Notes under the pieces: model-generated
Databases searched by the model: none
Told to the model about the DNA's origin: nothing
The model's input: the letters and a program-made list of their open reading frames with translations, nothing else
Shown here: in pieces, positions 35,901 to 47,326 of the stretch
Layout of the letters: each line of letters begins with the position of its first letter
Position numbering within the stretch: position 1 is the stretch's first letter
Source of the DNA: Oscarella lobularis
Taxonomy: Eukaryota > Porifera > Homoscleromorpha > Homosclerophorida > Oscarellidae
Length of the DNA: 64,000 nucleotides
Assembly: GCF_947507565.1 (NCBI RefSeq)
Contig: NC_089187.1
Span: 310,001-374,000 of the forward strand
Direction of reading: 5' to 3'
Translations under genes and position numbers: made by a program

Positions 35901-36631
35901 TAAATGAATCAATAAATAAAAAAGACCGTCACTCACATTTTGAGACTCCCAATGTGGATCTGCATCCTTGCCACGCTTTTTGCTCTCGGCACTGACAAAG
36001 TAGCCCGTCGTCTCGAATTGCTACAATAGAGAGTGACGTATTGCCTTCCTTTATAAAATTCAATACTTACCCACGTTGTGGTCTCGATCAATGAAACTCA
36101 TTTTGCACTCAATTGGACCTTCGTTGTTATTATTATTATGATATAATGTTTTCTATTTTTTTTCTTTGTCCTGACCTTTGCTCACGTCGACCACGCCTCT
36201 CTTCTTTCCATCCAATTTATCTACAAGAGTTTCGTGAACAATTTGTATCACAGGAAGAGAAAATGCCTAAAATCAATTTTTGAAAATGCGACGTTGACAA
36301 TTTTAATTCTTTTATACGCCAGTTTTTCCACTTCCGGTCTCAGCAGCCTGCAAGAGAAACAATGAGAAGCTAAGCTCAATTCTTTATTCTTTTCTTACCA
36401 TTAGGACGTCGCCGCCTCCCAGTATTAGCGGAATTGCTTCTGCTTGGACGTCTGTAGGCAACCTGTCCACCGATAAATTTTGATTTGGTTTTCGTGTTTT
36501 CAGTTGTCTTCTTACGTCCATTCCATCTCTTCGGTGGCTTGAATAATCTCCGGCATCACTCCGAGCTCTAGAATCGATCGTGGAATCAGGAGAGGAAGCG
36601 GCAGGAAGGATTTACCCAAAAACGCTGCCAT
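32916..36631 (-). CDS. DDX1: DDX1, DEAD-box RNA helicase with SPRY insert
   Basis: DDX1 is an ATP-dependent RNA helicase in tRNA ligase complexes, RNA transport and double-strand-break repair. It starts at 36631 (MAAFL, then [17 protein letters not shown]). The P-loop block ETGSGKTG appears near 36350. The SPRY domain inserted between motifs I and Ia occupies roughly 36190-35560. Other landmarks are [20 protein letters not shown] near 34570, [20 protein letters not shown] near 33910, [19 protein letters not shown] near 33810, HRIGRVGR near 33545, and the C-terminal [20 protein letters not shown]. Stop TAA at 32918-32916. A 200-base N gap at 34261-34460 falls where the SAT motif III should be, so that exon is missing from the assembly rather than from the gene. 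Confidence 0.93.
34261..34460. other. Assembly gap (200 N)
   Basis: Exactly 200 N bases inside DDX1. The true length is unknown, as 200 looks like a placeholder. It removes the part between the GLLAQGHND exon and the exon with [14 protein letters not shown]. Confidence 1.
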
Positions 36632-37675
36632 TTGAGCTAGTCTAGCGTGCGTTGCACAGTTGGATCTGCAGGCTGGCTAATGCGCATACGGTTAATCAGC
36701 AACAGTGTTTTTGACTAGTCACTTGACTTATCTCTGCCTTTATCATTGGATTCATCGTTGTCAGAACGAAAAGCAGCTAATACTAACGAAATAGAAAAGA
36801 AATAGCTAAAATAAGAGAAAAAAAGGCACAGCACGTTCGCTCGAGAGCAGACCGTCACCGACGGGAGTCCCCTGTTTTTTGTATTCCCCTGTATACACGG
36901 AGCTATACACCATATAGGTATATATATATCGGACACCCACGTGATGCTCCACCAAGGCGACTAGGCACTTGGCGGCATCCCGGTACGTGCAGCCCCTGCA
37001 GGTCTTACCCATCCAGAACCCGTGGGGTTAAGTATGTGCCTGTAATCACTGACGCACCGTTGCTCCAGGACCTCGTTCCCGCCCTTCTCAGGCAAGGCTG
37101 CAATGAGGACCGTGTCTAACCATGCAATAGACTAATGTTTCATGAGGCCTTATATAGGTGACCGCTAGTAGACTCCTACTACTGCAACTTTCCGGCGCAA
37201 AAAAGTCGTCCGTTTCCGTTCTTCTTCCTTTAGCGACATCTTCGAAAAGTGGAGGCAATTTCTTCTGGTGAATGACGATGCGTGAAGCTAAAATTTCGAA
37301 AATATAGCGAAAAGAAAAATTTCAGTCAAAAAGCCGAGATAGACCCCGCCCCAGATAAGTATGCATAAGGTATACGGGTGCTTCGAGCATCACGCCCCGG
37401 ATACACAGCTCACATCGCGCAGTAAAACGCCTCCAACTCGAACATTCGGCAGTATTCGGCGCCGAAATTCGCAGCAAATTTGTCTTCGATGTCGTCGCTT
37501 ATCGTCCTCTTTGCGCGAACGCCGCAAACAGAAGAAGGAGCTGGTAGATAGAGTTCAAAGATCACATGATATATTAAATAGCAACCTATTTCGAAAAAGT
37601 GCACTCGGCACATCTAAAAAGTAACACAAGAACAGATACAATAAAACATTCAAAAGTTCAACAGTTCAAAAGAAA
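36632..37675. other. Spacer between DDX1 and a 14-3-3 gene, no gene recognised
   Basis: Upstream of DDX1 the sequence holds TA-rich runs and a more complex block at about 36910-37140. That block is open on the minus strand in two frames (for example ALPEKGGNEVLEQRCVSDY and GKTCRGCTYRDAAKCLVALV), possibly the relic of a gene or mobile element. I see no start, splice chain or known family. 37540-37675 is probably the 3' UTR of the minus-strand 14-3-3. Confidence 0.4.
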
Positions 37676-38428
37676 TCAATCGCGATCCTCAGCCGACCAC
37701 AAGGTCAAATTATCTCTGAGCAGCTGCATAATTAGAGCGCTCTCCTTATTCTCATTCGGATCCTCGTCCATCACAGCATACGCCGCGTCGAACGCTTCCC
37801 TTGCCAACCGGCACGCCTCCTTCACATCCTCCTCCAGCTCATAATAAAAAACGGAAAAATTCAAAACTAAGCCAAGGTATACAGAATTCAACGGTCCAAG
37901 ATCCTTGCCCGCGTTCATCGCCTCTTTGTAAGCAGCTCGCGAGGCGTCGATCGCCGTAGGACGATCCGGGTTGTCGTTTGAATACATTTCAGCCAAATAG
38001 CGATGATAATCACCAATCATTTTATGATAAAAGACCTTGACTTGATTCACGTCCTTTTCGTCTTCGGCGCCGACTTTCGGTAGTAATTGTTCTCTCACTA
38101 TGCGATCGACGTCGCCGCAAATCGTCACGACTTCCTTCTCGACGATATCGCGATATTCTTTTAGAATCGACGACTTCCGGGTTTTCGCTTCGCTTTCCTC
38201 TTCGTCGTCGTTCAGCCTGTCTTCCATGCCCGATATCACGCGCAGCGCCGCGCGACGAACGCCGACAATGTTTTTATAGGCGACGGAGAAGAGATGACGT
38301 TCTTCGGACGTAAGCGGACGTTTGACGCCCTCACTTTCGATCACCGCCATTACGTAGGCTTTCATGTCGTCGTAGCGTTCCGCCTGCTCGGTGACTTTCG
38401 CCATGAAGACGTTCTGGTTCTCGTCCAT
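37676..38428 (-). CDS. Divergent 14-3-3 protein
   Basis: A 250-residue 14-3-3 that binds phosphoserine or phosphothreonine clients as a dimer in the cytoplasm. The start at 38428 gives MDENQNVFMAKVTEQAERYD; a 3' splice signal just before it implies a 5'-UTR intron. The family core is kept: [38 protein letters not shown] and [15 protein letters not shown], including the Lys, two Arg and Tyr of the phosphopeptide pocket. The linker regions and helix 3-4 loop differ strongly from the four plus-strand copies at 54.7-58.2 kb. The coding region has no intron. It is divergent from TMEM106, with 235 bp between the start codons. Confidence 0.92.
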   Translation of the reverse strand: MDENQNVFMAKVTEQAERYDDMKAYVMAVIESEGVKRPLTSEERHLFSVAYKNIVGVRRAALRVISGMEDRLNDDEEESEAKTRKSSILKEYRDIVEKEVVTICGDVDRIVREQLLPKVGAEDEKDVNQVKVFYHKMIGDYHRYLAEMYSNDNPDRPTAIDASRAAYKEAMNAGKDLGPLNSVYLGLVLNFSVFYYELEEDVKEACRLAREAFDAAYAVMDEDPNENKESALIMQLLRDNLTLWSAEDRD

Positions 38429-38663
38429 TGCCTGCGGAACTGGAGAGAGAGAGGGAGAGCGAAAGAGAAAGAAAGTAAACAAAGAAGATGTCCCGGATTT
38501 GGTTCGTTTTTTTCTTATTTGGCTAGTAACCCTTCTTGGGCTTTTTTCAATAGCTTTGAAACAATTTGTAACTAGTTGAGTCAAAGCGAATCTCTTCGCT
38601 AGTGTCTATACGGAGCATTTAATGTGCGCTAGCGTGCTTCAGGTCTCAAACCCGGACGTCATC

Positions 38664-39663
38664 ATGTCGTCCTCTCGCAGAAGTGCCAGCCCTCCCTCTG
38701 CTACAGCCAAACCTTGCCCAACTTGCAAGGGAACTGGCGTTCTGAACGAAAGTAGAACGAATCTCGCGATTAGGGAGGGTGCAAAAAAACAAATGTCGCA
38801 TTCCTTTTGTTTCTCTAGATAACAGTGACCTCGTGGCTTTGATTCCTTACGAAGACAAACGCCTGAAACCTCGTAGAACGTATGTTGGAATTTTTTTTAA
38901 TTAGGAAACTTTTTTCCTGACGAGTGACGTCACGTGCTTTAACAGACTTCTCTTCGTTTTCATTGGGGTTTTGTTGACTTTGTGTGCGTCCTTTCTTCTC
39001 GTCTTTTTTCTGTTTCCCCGTTCGGTTTCTGTCAATTGGATGGACAACGAAAAGAAATTCTTTTCTGTGAATCAAGGAAATGACACGAGCAAATTTCAGC
39101 TAGGATTGACTGTATTTTAGAAATGTTTTAATTAAATTTAGCACATAATCTTAGTCATTTGATAGACTGGCTGGAAATTCAAAAATAACAACTTCTATCC
39201 CACCAAGGCAGAAAATGTGGAGATGCAAATTGAACACTATGGTCAGTCAGTAGGCAAAATAAACGATCTCAATATATCGCTTGGAATTTCAGCAACGAAA
39301 ATCGTAAGAAAGTTTCCATTGTAGAATTTACTGTAAATGACTCTCTATTCAGGTTCAAGCAAACATCATTCTTCTATTTACCGAAAAATCAGCAGTGAAA
39401 GTGAGGTACACTCTTTAATTAATTAATGAAATTGAAATGTTCGTCTGACTATCCTATAACTTTATAGAGCTGTTTGTAGTCTAAATTCATGGCAAAGAGG
39501 CATTGATCTTGACATAACGTAGGTTTTCTTGTACATTGTTTATGCAATCCGTTTCTTATTATTCTTTTTTAGACTAACTGCAAATTTTCATTACCTAAAC
39601 GAAGTGCAGTCTATTCTAGAGCCAGTCAACACATTTATCGAATGCAGCCTTAGAAATGACTAG
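38664..39663 (+). CDS. TMEM106: TMEM106 family late-endosome/lysosome membrane protein
   Basis: TMEM106 proteins are single-pass type II membrane proteins of late endosomes and lysosomes. Exon 1 (MSSSRRSASPPSATAKPCP) contains the CPTCKGTG zinc-ribbon-like motif. Exon 2 has LVALIPYEDKRLKPRR, the family signature. Exon 3 holds the membrane span and FFLFPRSVSVNWM. Later exons give NNNFYPTKAENVEMQIEHYG, the luminal fold and LNEVQSILEPVNTFIEC. Introns are short and in phase; stop TAG at 39661-39663. An upstream in-frame ATG at 38622 exists, but 38664 fits family length better. The vertebrate A/B/C split cannot be assigned. Confidence 0.88.
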
Positions 39664-39801
39664 TTCAAAAAATTATCATTAGTTGCGTTTACTCACCCTG
39701 ATCATATATCTATGCTCTAATTACAAAAGAAATTACAAAAGAAATAATTCAGGAATCCGGGTACTGTGCACATTGTACAAGCATACGGGTTCTAAGGGAA
39801 A

Positions 39802-41387
39802 ATGCAAAGACTCAAGCGTTCTTTTACATTCGGCGGTCGCGGCCGCCGTCGCAACGCGGGCGGCGGCGACGACGATAAAGAGAAAAAGCGCAAATCGTCG
39901 CTGTCGCACGACGCCGAAAACGGGACCGAAAATCCCGACGCGCTTCCGCCGAAAACCGACGCGGAAGCCCTAAAGGACGCGAAGGCAGGCCCGTTCGTCA
40001 TTCATTTGTTATTCAAGCGAATGCCGGTCGCGTTTAGTCCGAAATCGAGTCGCTTCGACGGAGATTCGAAGATGTGAGTTCGCGGGGAACGCCTTCGCGA
40101 GCGTCTTGCGCCTCTATCGCGCGTTCGCTTCGAAATCGAATCCTATCGTTTTTTTCTCTGTTATGTGTTGCAGGCAGAAGAGCGCTTTCGCAACGCAAAC
40201 ACGTCGAAACGAGTAAGAATTTGCGTGGGTGGGTTGGGGGCAGGGCAACCACGGGCTCTCCCTTCCCGGATGTTGCATCCCGTACATATAACCTTTTTGT
40301 CGAAAAGATGAAGAGAACGGTGATCGTTTTAGCGTCTGTGGATTAACGTAGGCTATTTTTTACGCTAGGGTCTCGTCAAGGGCAACGAAGAATTAGAGAA
40401 AAAGGCGGCGAACGCCGAGGAACGATACGCTGAAGCGGCGAAAGAACTCGAATCGTTGCGAGAGGACGTGACGCGACTTCAAACGGAAGTCTCCGAACTC
40501 GATTGCGACAAGGAGGACTTGCAGGAGAAATTCCAAAGAAAATCTCACGCTTTGGAAAGGGAATTGCACGACACGAGAGAAGCGGTAATCGATATCAATT
40601 AGAAAGTAACCGTATGTTTTTATTTTTTGTTCTCTAGTTCCATGAGTTTCGAAATCAGAAAGAAAAAATAGAGGTATTTTAATCAAAAAATGTATTTATT
40701 TGTCATGATTTTCTACGCAGAAAGAGTTGAAGGAAATAAAAACGAGGGCACTGGTTTGTAGTTTTGATGAAAAAGGTACATATAATTTATATTCATTAAT
40801 GCAATTCGTTTTAATTAATTATTAGTTGGAAAAATCAAACTTCATGCCGTGCATAAGAACGTCTCCGCAGAGTTTGTTAATAAATCGCTAAATTTGGCTA
40901 CAGAAAATCTACAAGGTTAATTAATTAGTTAATATTATTTATAGGATTATTATCTTGGTGTCTAGACATTGTCGAGACGTTTGTAAGCGAATGGGCCGAC
41001 GACCGCGAAGTAGCCAAACCAAAGGACGTCATTGTTTATTTTCTCGGATTGGAATCTGAACCGGATGTGAAGAGTCTCACTGAGGATTTCCAACGCGTTA
41101 TCAGTCTCGGTGAGAACGCGCCACGGGTATAAATATTATCATTTCTATTTATTCCCTTCTCCTTCCTTGTAGGTAAACTTGCTCTATTGGTTCCTCTCTC
41201 TTCAACAGACACTCCTCCCTTCACGATCCCTTCTGATTCTATTTCGTCTTTTCATCCGATTTCTCTCGCTTCGATTCGAGCCGATTTAGTTGGCGGGTCT
41301 CTGTCGGAGACGGACGCGGGGAAGATTGCTGATGCTTGCAAAGTGGCTCATCTCAACGCTTCGCTTTCGCATCTCGTTCTCTCATAA
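39802..41387 (+). CDS. Unrecognised coiled-coil protein
   Basis: Start ATG at 39802 (MQRLKRSFTFGGRGRRRNAG), a basic Arg/Gly-rich N-terminus followed by an acidic/lysine stretch and FVIHLLFKRMPVAF. Exon 3 encodes a long coiled coil (NEELEKKAANAEERYAEAAK, EVSELDCDKEDLQEKFQRK). Small exons then add KIKLHAVHKNVSAEFVNKSL and DIVETFVSEWADDREVAKP, and the last exon ends ISLASIRADLVGG and ACKVAHLNASLSHLVLS. Eight or nine exons chain in phase. I do not recognise the family; the C-terminal part may be a small helical domain. Confidence 0.55.
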
Positions 41388-42402
41388 AAGAACCCTCCCT
41401 CTTTCTTTCTTTTTTTCGCTGCAGCGTTTTGTTTTCTTGTTTCCGATTTGCCGTTTTTATTTCGTTTCTTTTTCCTTCTCATGATCCCATATCTGAAGAA
41501 TACACACCCGCTTGACACGTCATCGTACTCGTGACGCACGCGATCTATTTATAGTCGACGCATTAGCTATCTTTGCCTCCTGATGCATCGCGACGAGGCG
41601 GCGAAGCGCTTTGATTGGATAAGAGATGAGCACGTGATGAAAATAGCCATTGCTCGTCCCGCACGCCTTAGTTTCCGCTCGACAGGAACGTGGCGAGCAG
41701 CCGGACTTTAGATCCGTAAAAAGAGCGTTCGACATCTCCCCGGTTATCGTCGAGAGATACGCGAGAGACGGAGAGCGAACTGGGGTCTCTAGCGCGCTAA
41801 GAGCGGAACAAAGAGACTCATTGACCTCGACGTTGGACTGGAAGGCGAAAAAGAGGTAAGCGCGCGGTCTCGACGGTGCGAAAAGAACCAATTCGGCGTT
41901 ACGAACGCCTTACAAGCGAACGAACGAGCCGAGCACGCGCGCCGCACGAGAAAAATCGAAATATCGAATCGATTGGCATCAGAACGTCGTTCCCCGAACG
42001 CAATTCGATTGCGCGAATCGCGATATCGATACGCAAAGCGTGGCGAATAAATATCGTAGCAAAACGAACCCGCGCGTTCCCCCTACCTCGCCTGTTTTCG
42101 CCCCCCCTTCTCGCTTGCGGTGCGGTGGAACGCCACGAGAGATCGTTAGTGCAGTTCTATTTATAGTAAGATACACAGTCGCGCCGCCCGCCCCATCTCC
42201 AGCCGCCCGCCGCCGCCAAACGAATAAATCCAATATATCTGTCTCTCTAAACGAATCGCTTCCTAGACTCGTCCCGAAATACGCGCTGGCATGGACGTGG
42301 CAGACGATCAAGGCATAGGTCGGTTTATTCAGTCAAATTTCCGGGGTCGGGAGAGTTCATCCTCGCGTTTCTCTTTCCTAAGTACCCGACTGCGGTAGCG
42401 CG
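41388..42402. other. Upstream region and probable leader of the HDAC gene
   Basis: No coding exon recognised. An open stretch at 41650-41858 is followed by GTAAGC and may be a 5'-UTR exon of the HDAC transcript. The rest is GC-rich with CpGs and a short pyrimidine-rich block near 42220. Confidence 0.35.
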
Positions 42403-45400
42403 ATGCCGCGCGCCCGCGGCGGCGGTAGCGGCGCCGGATCGCGAGCCGTTCCCAAAGTGCGATCGCATCCCCAATTGAAGCGAGCCGCGTCGAAGCCCGA
42501 ACGCGGCTCCAAATCGACGCCGATGTCAAGTGAGAGACCGCCACGCCCACATTCGAGTAGCGCCGCGCTATATATTTCTTCAAAAGGCACGATGAATCAC
42601 ACGGAAACGCGCGAATGTTTGCGCGCTTTTCTCGTCCAGCGTCAATCGACGCCGGATTCTCTATCGACGGCCACTTCGGCGGCTTCGGAGGCGAAAGGGG
42701 CGGGGCCCTATTCCCATTCCTCCGCCTTTCGCGTTCATCCGAACGCGAGAAAAGAAACCAACCACATATGGTAGAGAGAGAGAAAAAAAACCGAGATCCT
42801 TTCGCGAAAAAAAAACTTTTTAAAAAAATTCAAATTTTATTCCCCAGGACGCCCCAGGGTCATTTGGTCCATTCCCTACACACGCAACACCCGCCCGAAC
42901 AATTAGCCATACTCAATACCCCCTATCAACAATTTCCTCTCCGAAGAGCAGGTGAAAAGAAAAAAAGAATCGACTTCTCTCTCTCTCTCGGACTTTTTCT
43001 TATCATTTCAATTTTTCCAGAATCGGAGCCGGATATCCATGAAGACGTCAAAGGGAAGATCCGGTCCAAAGTGTCCGAGAGGCGGAACAACAATAGCCCT
43101 ATACCCCGAAAACAAGGCGGAGGAGTGGGAGACAGAGGAGGATCCCTCAAACGAAAACAATCCTCCAATAGTAGCAGGAAATAATATCAAGAAAACGCGC
43201 GATTCTTTCACTATGTCCCTAGTGGAAGTTCCCGTTATCACTGGAGGGAGCGATCGCGCTTCGGTCGACGTGCCGGCGTCGTCTTCGCCGAGCATTTCGC
43301 CTCACGAAGCGGGAGTCAGCGGAGAGGTTGTGGCTATACAAAGAGACGAGGTGACGTCATTTACGTGGCATTTTTTCTCCCTTAGGATATGGAAATGAGT
43401 GGGCCGCCGTCTGCGGCGACGGGCGGAGGCGGCGGCGGTGGCGGCGGCGGCGGCGGCGGCGGCGATTCTTCAGCATCCCAACTGAGTACTGTTCACGAGA
43501 GCGATAGCAGTGCCTACAGTTCGATCAACAGTTTTGCCGCGGGAATGACGCATACTGGAATAGGAGGCTTTGCCATTGTAAGTGCCGCCCCCTCCCCCTC
43601 CCCCTCTCCTCTCCAAAAAAAAGAAGATTTGAATAATTTAGACCACTCCTCCTATGTATAATTACCGTACTCGCGCAAAGAATAGATGCCTACCCGGGAT
43701 GCTATTTTGCACTTAGAAACATTCTAAAATTACACTGCCTGGTCTTGAATAGTAAGTAGCTTAGCCTAGCCTTTACACAAATAGAGTCCTGGGGTACTAT
43801 TCGCGCGAGTACGGGTACATGTAAGCCTGTACAGTCGAACGTCTAAGTAACAAACACTTTCTGTAAGAAACGGCTTTCTCTGTTTGTTACTCCACTGCTT
43901 CCTGGTTTCTGTGTACATTAGAATAATCTAGGAGGTGTGGTCAGAATTATATATATAGAGAGAGAACCCTTATACAGTGGAACCTCTACGTAACGGACAC
44001 TTCTTCTATAAGAGGGAGGGGGGCCCCTCTTGTTATTTTTCTTGTGTTCGTTACCAAGAGACGTCCACTGCTCTCTGTATACCATTCTAGGAGGCGTGGT
44101 CAGAAAAAAATATTTATATATAGAAAGAGAACCCTTATAGTACAGTGGAACCTCTAAGTAACGGACACTCTCTTGATTCCTCCCTCTCGTTTTCTTTCTC
44201 CTACTGTGTTCGTTACCAAAAGGTGTCCACTTCTTCTTTCCTCTCACTAATAGAGGTTTCACTGTATTAGAATGTGGATCATCCGCCCGTGATGCAATCC
44301 GCGTCGTGGCCCCAACCCCCGTCCGCATCAATGACGTCACCCGCCGGCGTAACATCCAACCTCATACCTCCCTTTCATTCCCAGTTAGCTCAGCAGATGG
44401 CTGCGATGCAAGGAAACAAAATGCGGGGTCCCACGGGTCCGGGAATTCATCCGCCCTTATATAGAACAACGGGTGTATTTCCGTCGCGAAATCATTCCAA
44501 TGCTCTCCTCGGCGTGCCGCCATCGTCGGCATCGTCTTTACGAAAGGACGTCTCTGTTCTGTCGAATGGGGGATCGCAACCCCAACATAAACCGCTTGGA
44601 CTTTCGATGTCGGAGCCCCTAACGCGTACGGGAAATCCGTTGGAGTTGGGCGCGACGTTGCAGCGTCTGCGCGCCGAATTCACGTTGCAGCAGAAGCAGT
44701 TGTACGATCGATTTTTGCTGGGACAGAAAGAGTTGCAGATGATACAGTTGCAAGGCGAGGAACAGTATCGAAGACAGGTGATGGAATTGGAGAAGGAATA
44801 TCAGAGACAGGAAATGGCGCTAGAGCAAGAAATGGAACTCAAACGAAGGCACATCGAGCTAATGCAACAGAAACAGGTAAAAAAGATTAGATCATATGTA
44901 TATATGATAAAGAATGAAGGGTCTGTATCAGAGTCTTCCTACGTTTTCTTTTAATACAATAGATAGTATCAGTTTTAGAAGGGTTTCTCGCGAATAAGAA
45001 GGAAGGCACCCCTGATAGGATGATAAGCAATGCTTCCCCCTTTTATTTATAAAGGGAGAAACGGGGGGGGGGGGGGGGGGGGACGTCATTTTCATTTTTA
45101 ATAAATACAGAAGATCGCTAACTCTTCCTCTAATTTGATTTCTAAAGGAAATGGAAGCTTCGGCGGCGGTGGCGGGTGGTCTTCCCTCCGGTGTTATGTC
45201 TGGCCAAGCAACTGGTCTCGCCTATGATCCAATTATGTTGCGACACGATTGTCTGTGCAACGGAGTTGGGACGCATCACGAGTTTTCCGGACGTCTTCAG
45301 AGCATCTATTCGCGCTTGCAAGCGACTGGAATTGTCGATCATTGCTATGTGAGGCGGAGAGAGAGATAAAGATAGTTGACTTTGATTTTTATATTTAGAA

Positions 45401-47326
45401 ATTGAAACCGCGTAAGGCGACGGATGAAGAATTGAAGCGAGTTCACAGCGAGAATCACGTGCAATTGTACGGAAGCCCCATACAGCATAAAATGCCACTG
45501 GAAAGAAAGCAATCCGGTGAGAAAAATGTGGAAAAAATTATGAGGCAATGCCAATAATAGACAAAAAAACGCAGGCGGACGATCAAGTAATCCCATGAAA
45601 TCTTTGCGTCGTTTGCAGTGCGGTGGATTTGCGGTAATTAGAAATTTATTATTCTGCATCTGAGACTTATACTCTTAGACAAAGCTTTATTTTTTTAATT
45701 TATAGGGAGGGGAGGGGACCCTAGGCTTCATATATTGATTCTCTCTCTTCTAAAGGTGGATGACGATACGGTTTGGAATGATGCTCACACATCTAACGCA
45801 GCCAGAATAGTTAGCATCAAATAACTCTAATAACGTCTATTTTTACCCACGTTTCCTTCCTTCTTCTCCTTCCCTCCCAGGCGGCTGGCTCTGTTATTGA
45901 TTTGGCTCTCAGTGTTGCCAATGGCGACCTTGAGGTGAACAGGGTTCTTTTCCTGGAAGAGAGACGCGTTCCTATGCTAATGACATTCCGCGCGTATTTT
46001 TATCCAGAATGGATTTGCAGTGGTGCGGCCTCCCGGACATCACGCGGAGTCTCAACAGCCAATGTAATTAATTAGCGCCTGGATGCAAGGCGGCGGTTAA
46101 TTCTATTAATTAATTAATTAATTAATTAATTCAGGGGCTTCTGCTACTTTAATAACGTGGCTGTCGCCGCGAAAGCCGTTCTCGCGAAAACTCCCTTAGA
46201 AAAAGTCGCGATTATTGATTGGGTGCGTTCGAATTCAAGGAATCGATTGCATAATTTATTGATTATATATCCACAGGACGTTCATCACGGAAATGGAACG
46301 CAGCACGCTTTTCTCGACCACCCGGACGTCTTGTACATATCAATACATCGGCACGACGGCGGGACCTTTTTTCCGGGCACCGGTTCCATGGACGAAGTGA
46401 ATCAATAAACTAGATTCAATTAAAACATACATAGAAAATTAATTCTAGGTGGGGGTGGGAGCTGGGATGGGTATGAACGTTAATATCCCGTTCAGCGGGG
46501 GCCTCAATCCGCCGTACGGGGATCCGGAATATTTGGCGGCGTTTCGGGGCATTGTGATTCCCATATTGAGCCAATTCCGTCCCGATATCATACTCGTTTC
46601 AGCCGGCTTTGACGCGTGCATGGGTCACGCGCCAAATCTAGGTGGATACTTGGTTACACCGCAATGTAGGAAAAAAATAATCTTGGGGTATTAATTGAAG
46701 AATAAATACTTTTTGTCAGGTTTTGGGTATATGACTAAGCAATTAATGAGCGTTAGTAACGGGAAAGTTGTACTCGCTCTCGAAGGAGGGTAGGTCTCCT
46801 CAGAAAGAGAGTACTCGTGCTTATTAATCCGTTATTGATTATTAGCTACGAATTGAAAACGATTTGTGAATGCTCGGAAATCTGTCTCAAAGCTCTCCTA
46901 GGGAAAGAGGTAGGAAATCCCATCGCGTTTTAGACGAATACTATTGGGAGGGTCCCCCTTCCAGATTCCGCCCGTGCCAAGCGATAATCTAAAAAGTCCA
47001 CCTCACGATCAAGCAATTAGCATATTGGATCAATGTCGATTGACTCAATGTGAGATCTTTTTCCCCTTCGACCCGACCCCTCCTATCTCCCTTTTTGATG
47101 TCTCTCCCCGACAGCCCCGCATTGGGAGTGCATGCTTCGGCGCGATGTGCTCCTCTACATCAGCCAATCGGCAAACGAAGCCGAGCAATCCCAACGCGAA
47201 TTTGACACGGTCAGCGCACTGGCACGGCTCTCAATGCAAGGGAAGCAATTGGCGGCGGCGGCGGCGGCGGGAGTCGACGGCGGACGGCCAGACCTTTCTC
47301 ATCATTCCATGACTTCTTCTCCCTAG
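42403..47326 (+). CDS. HDAC4: Class IIa histone deacetylase (HDAC4/5/7/9-like)
   Basis: Class IIa HDACs shuttle between nucleus and cytoplasm under 14-3-3 control and repress MEF2 targets. The N-terminal exon (start 42403, best guess) has [14 protein letters not shown]. Exon 2-3 gives [20 protein letters not shown] then [13 protein letters not shown], equivalent to the human RKTASEP 14-3-3 site. A poly-Gly run follows (near 43430), then a Gln/Glu-rich coiled region near 44650-44880. The catalytic domain spans 45150-46920: [72 protein letters not shown] and [19 protein letters not shown]. The catalytic position that is His in vertebrate class IIa enzymes is Tyr here. The tail has poly-Ala and ends HHSMTSSP. 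Two small gene-internal repeats (MITE, G20) lie in introns. Confidence 0.9.
43830..44266. mobile_element. MITE-like elements with TACAGTGGAACCTCTA inverted ends in an HDAC intron
   Basis: TACAGTGGAACCTCTA occurs at 43973-43988 and 44141-44156, a diverged copy at 43830-43845, and the inverted end TAGAGGTTTCACTGTA at 44251-44266. The end sequence followed by TAACGGACAC resembles pogo/Tigger-type termini, and the outer TA could be the target duplication. About 165 bp around the two forward ends is directly repeated, so at least two elements are nested or tandem. No transposase is present. Confidence 0.65.
45063..45082. repeat. Uninterrupted run of 20 G
   Basis: Poly-G tract in an HDAC intron, about 85 bp before the first catalytic-domain exon. 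On the sense RNA it could hinder polymerase or form quadruplexes; its length is likely unstable. Confidence 0.9.

Noticed and set aside
36715-37012. Small minus-strand ORFs upstream of DDX1 as a new gene
   Set aside because: Two overlapping frames look partly coding, but no start, splice chain or family could be supported.
43054-43210. Premature stop after [11 protein letters not shown] in the HDAC
   Set aside because: A 52-nt intron starting at the GTAGCAGG inside that stretch joins it in phase to MEVPVITGG, so the frame continues.
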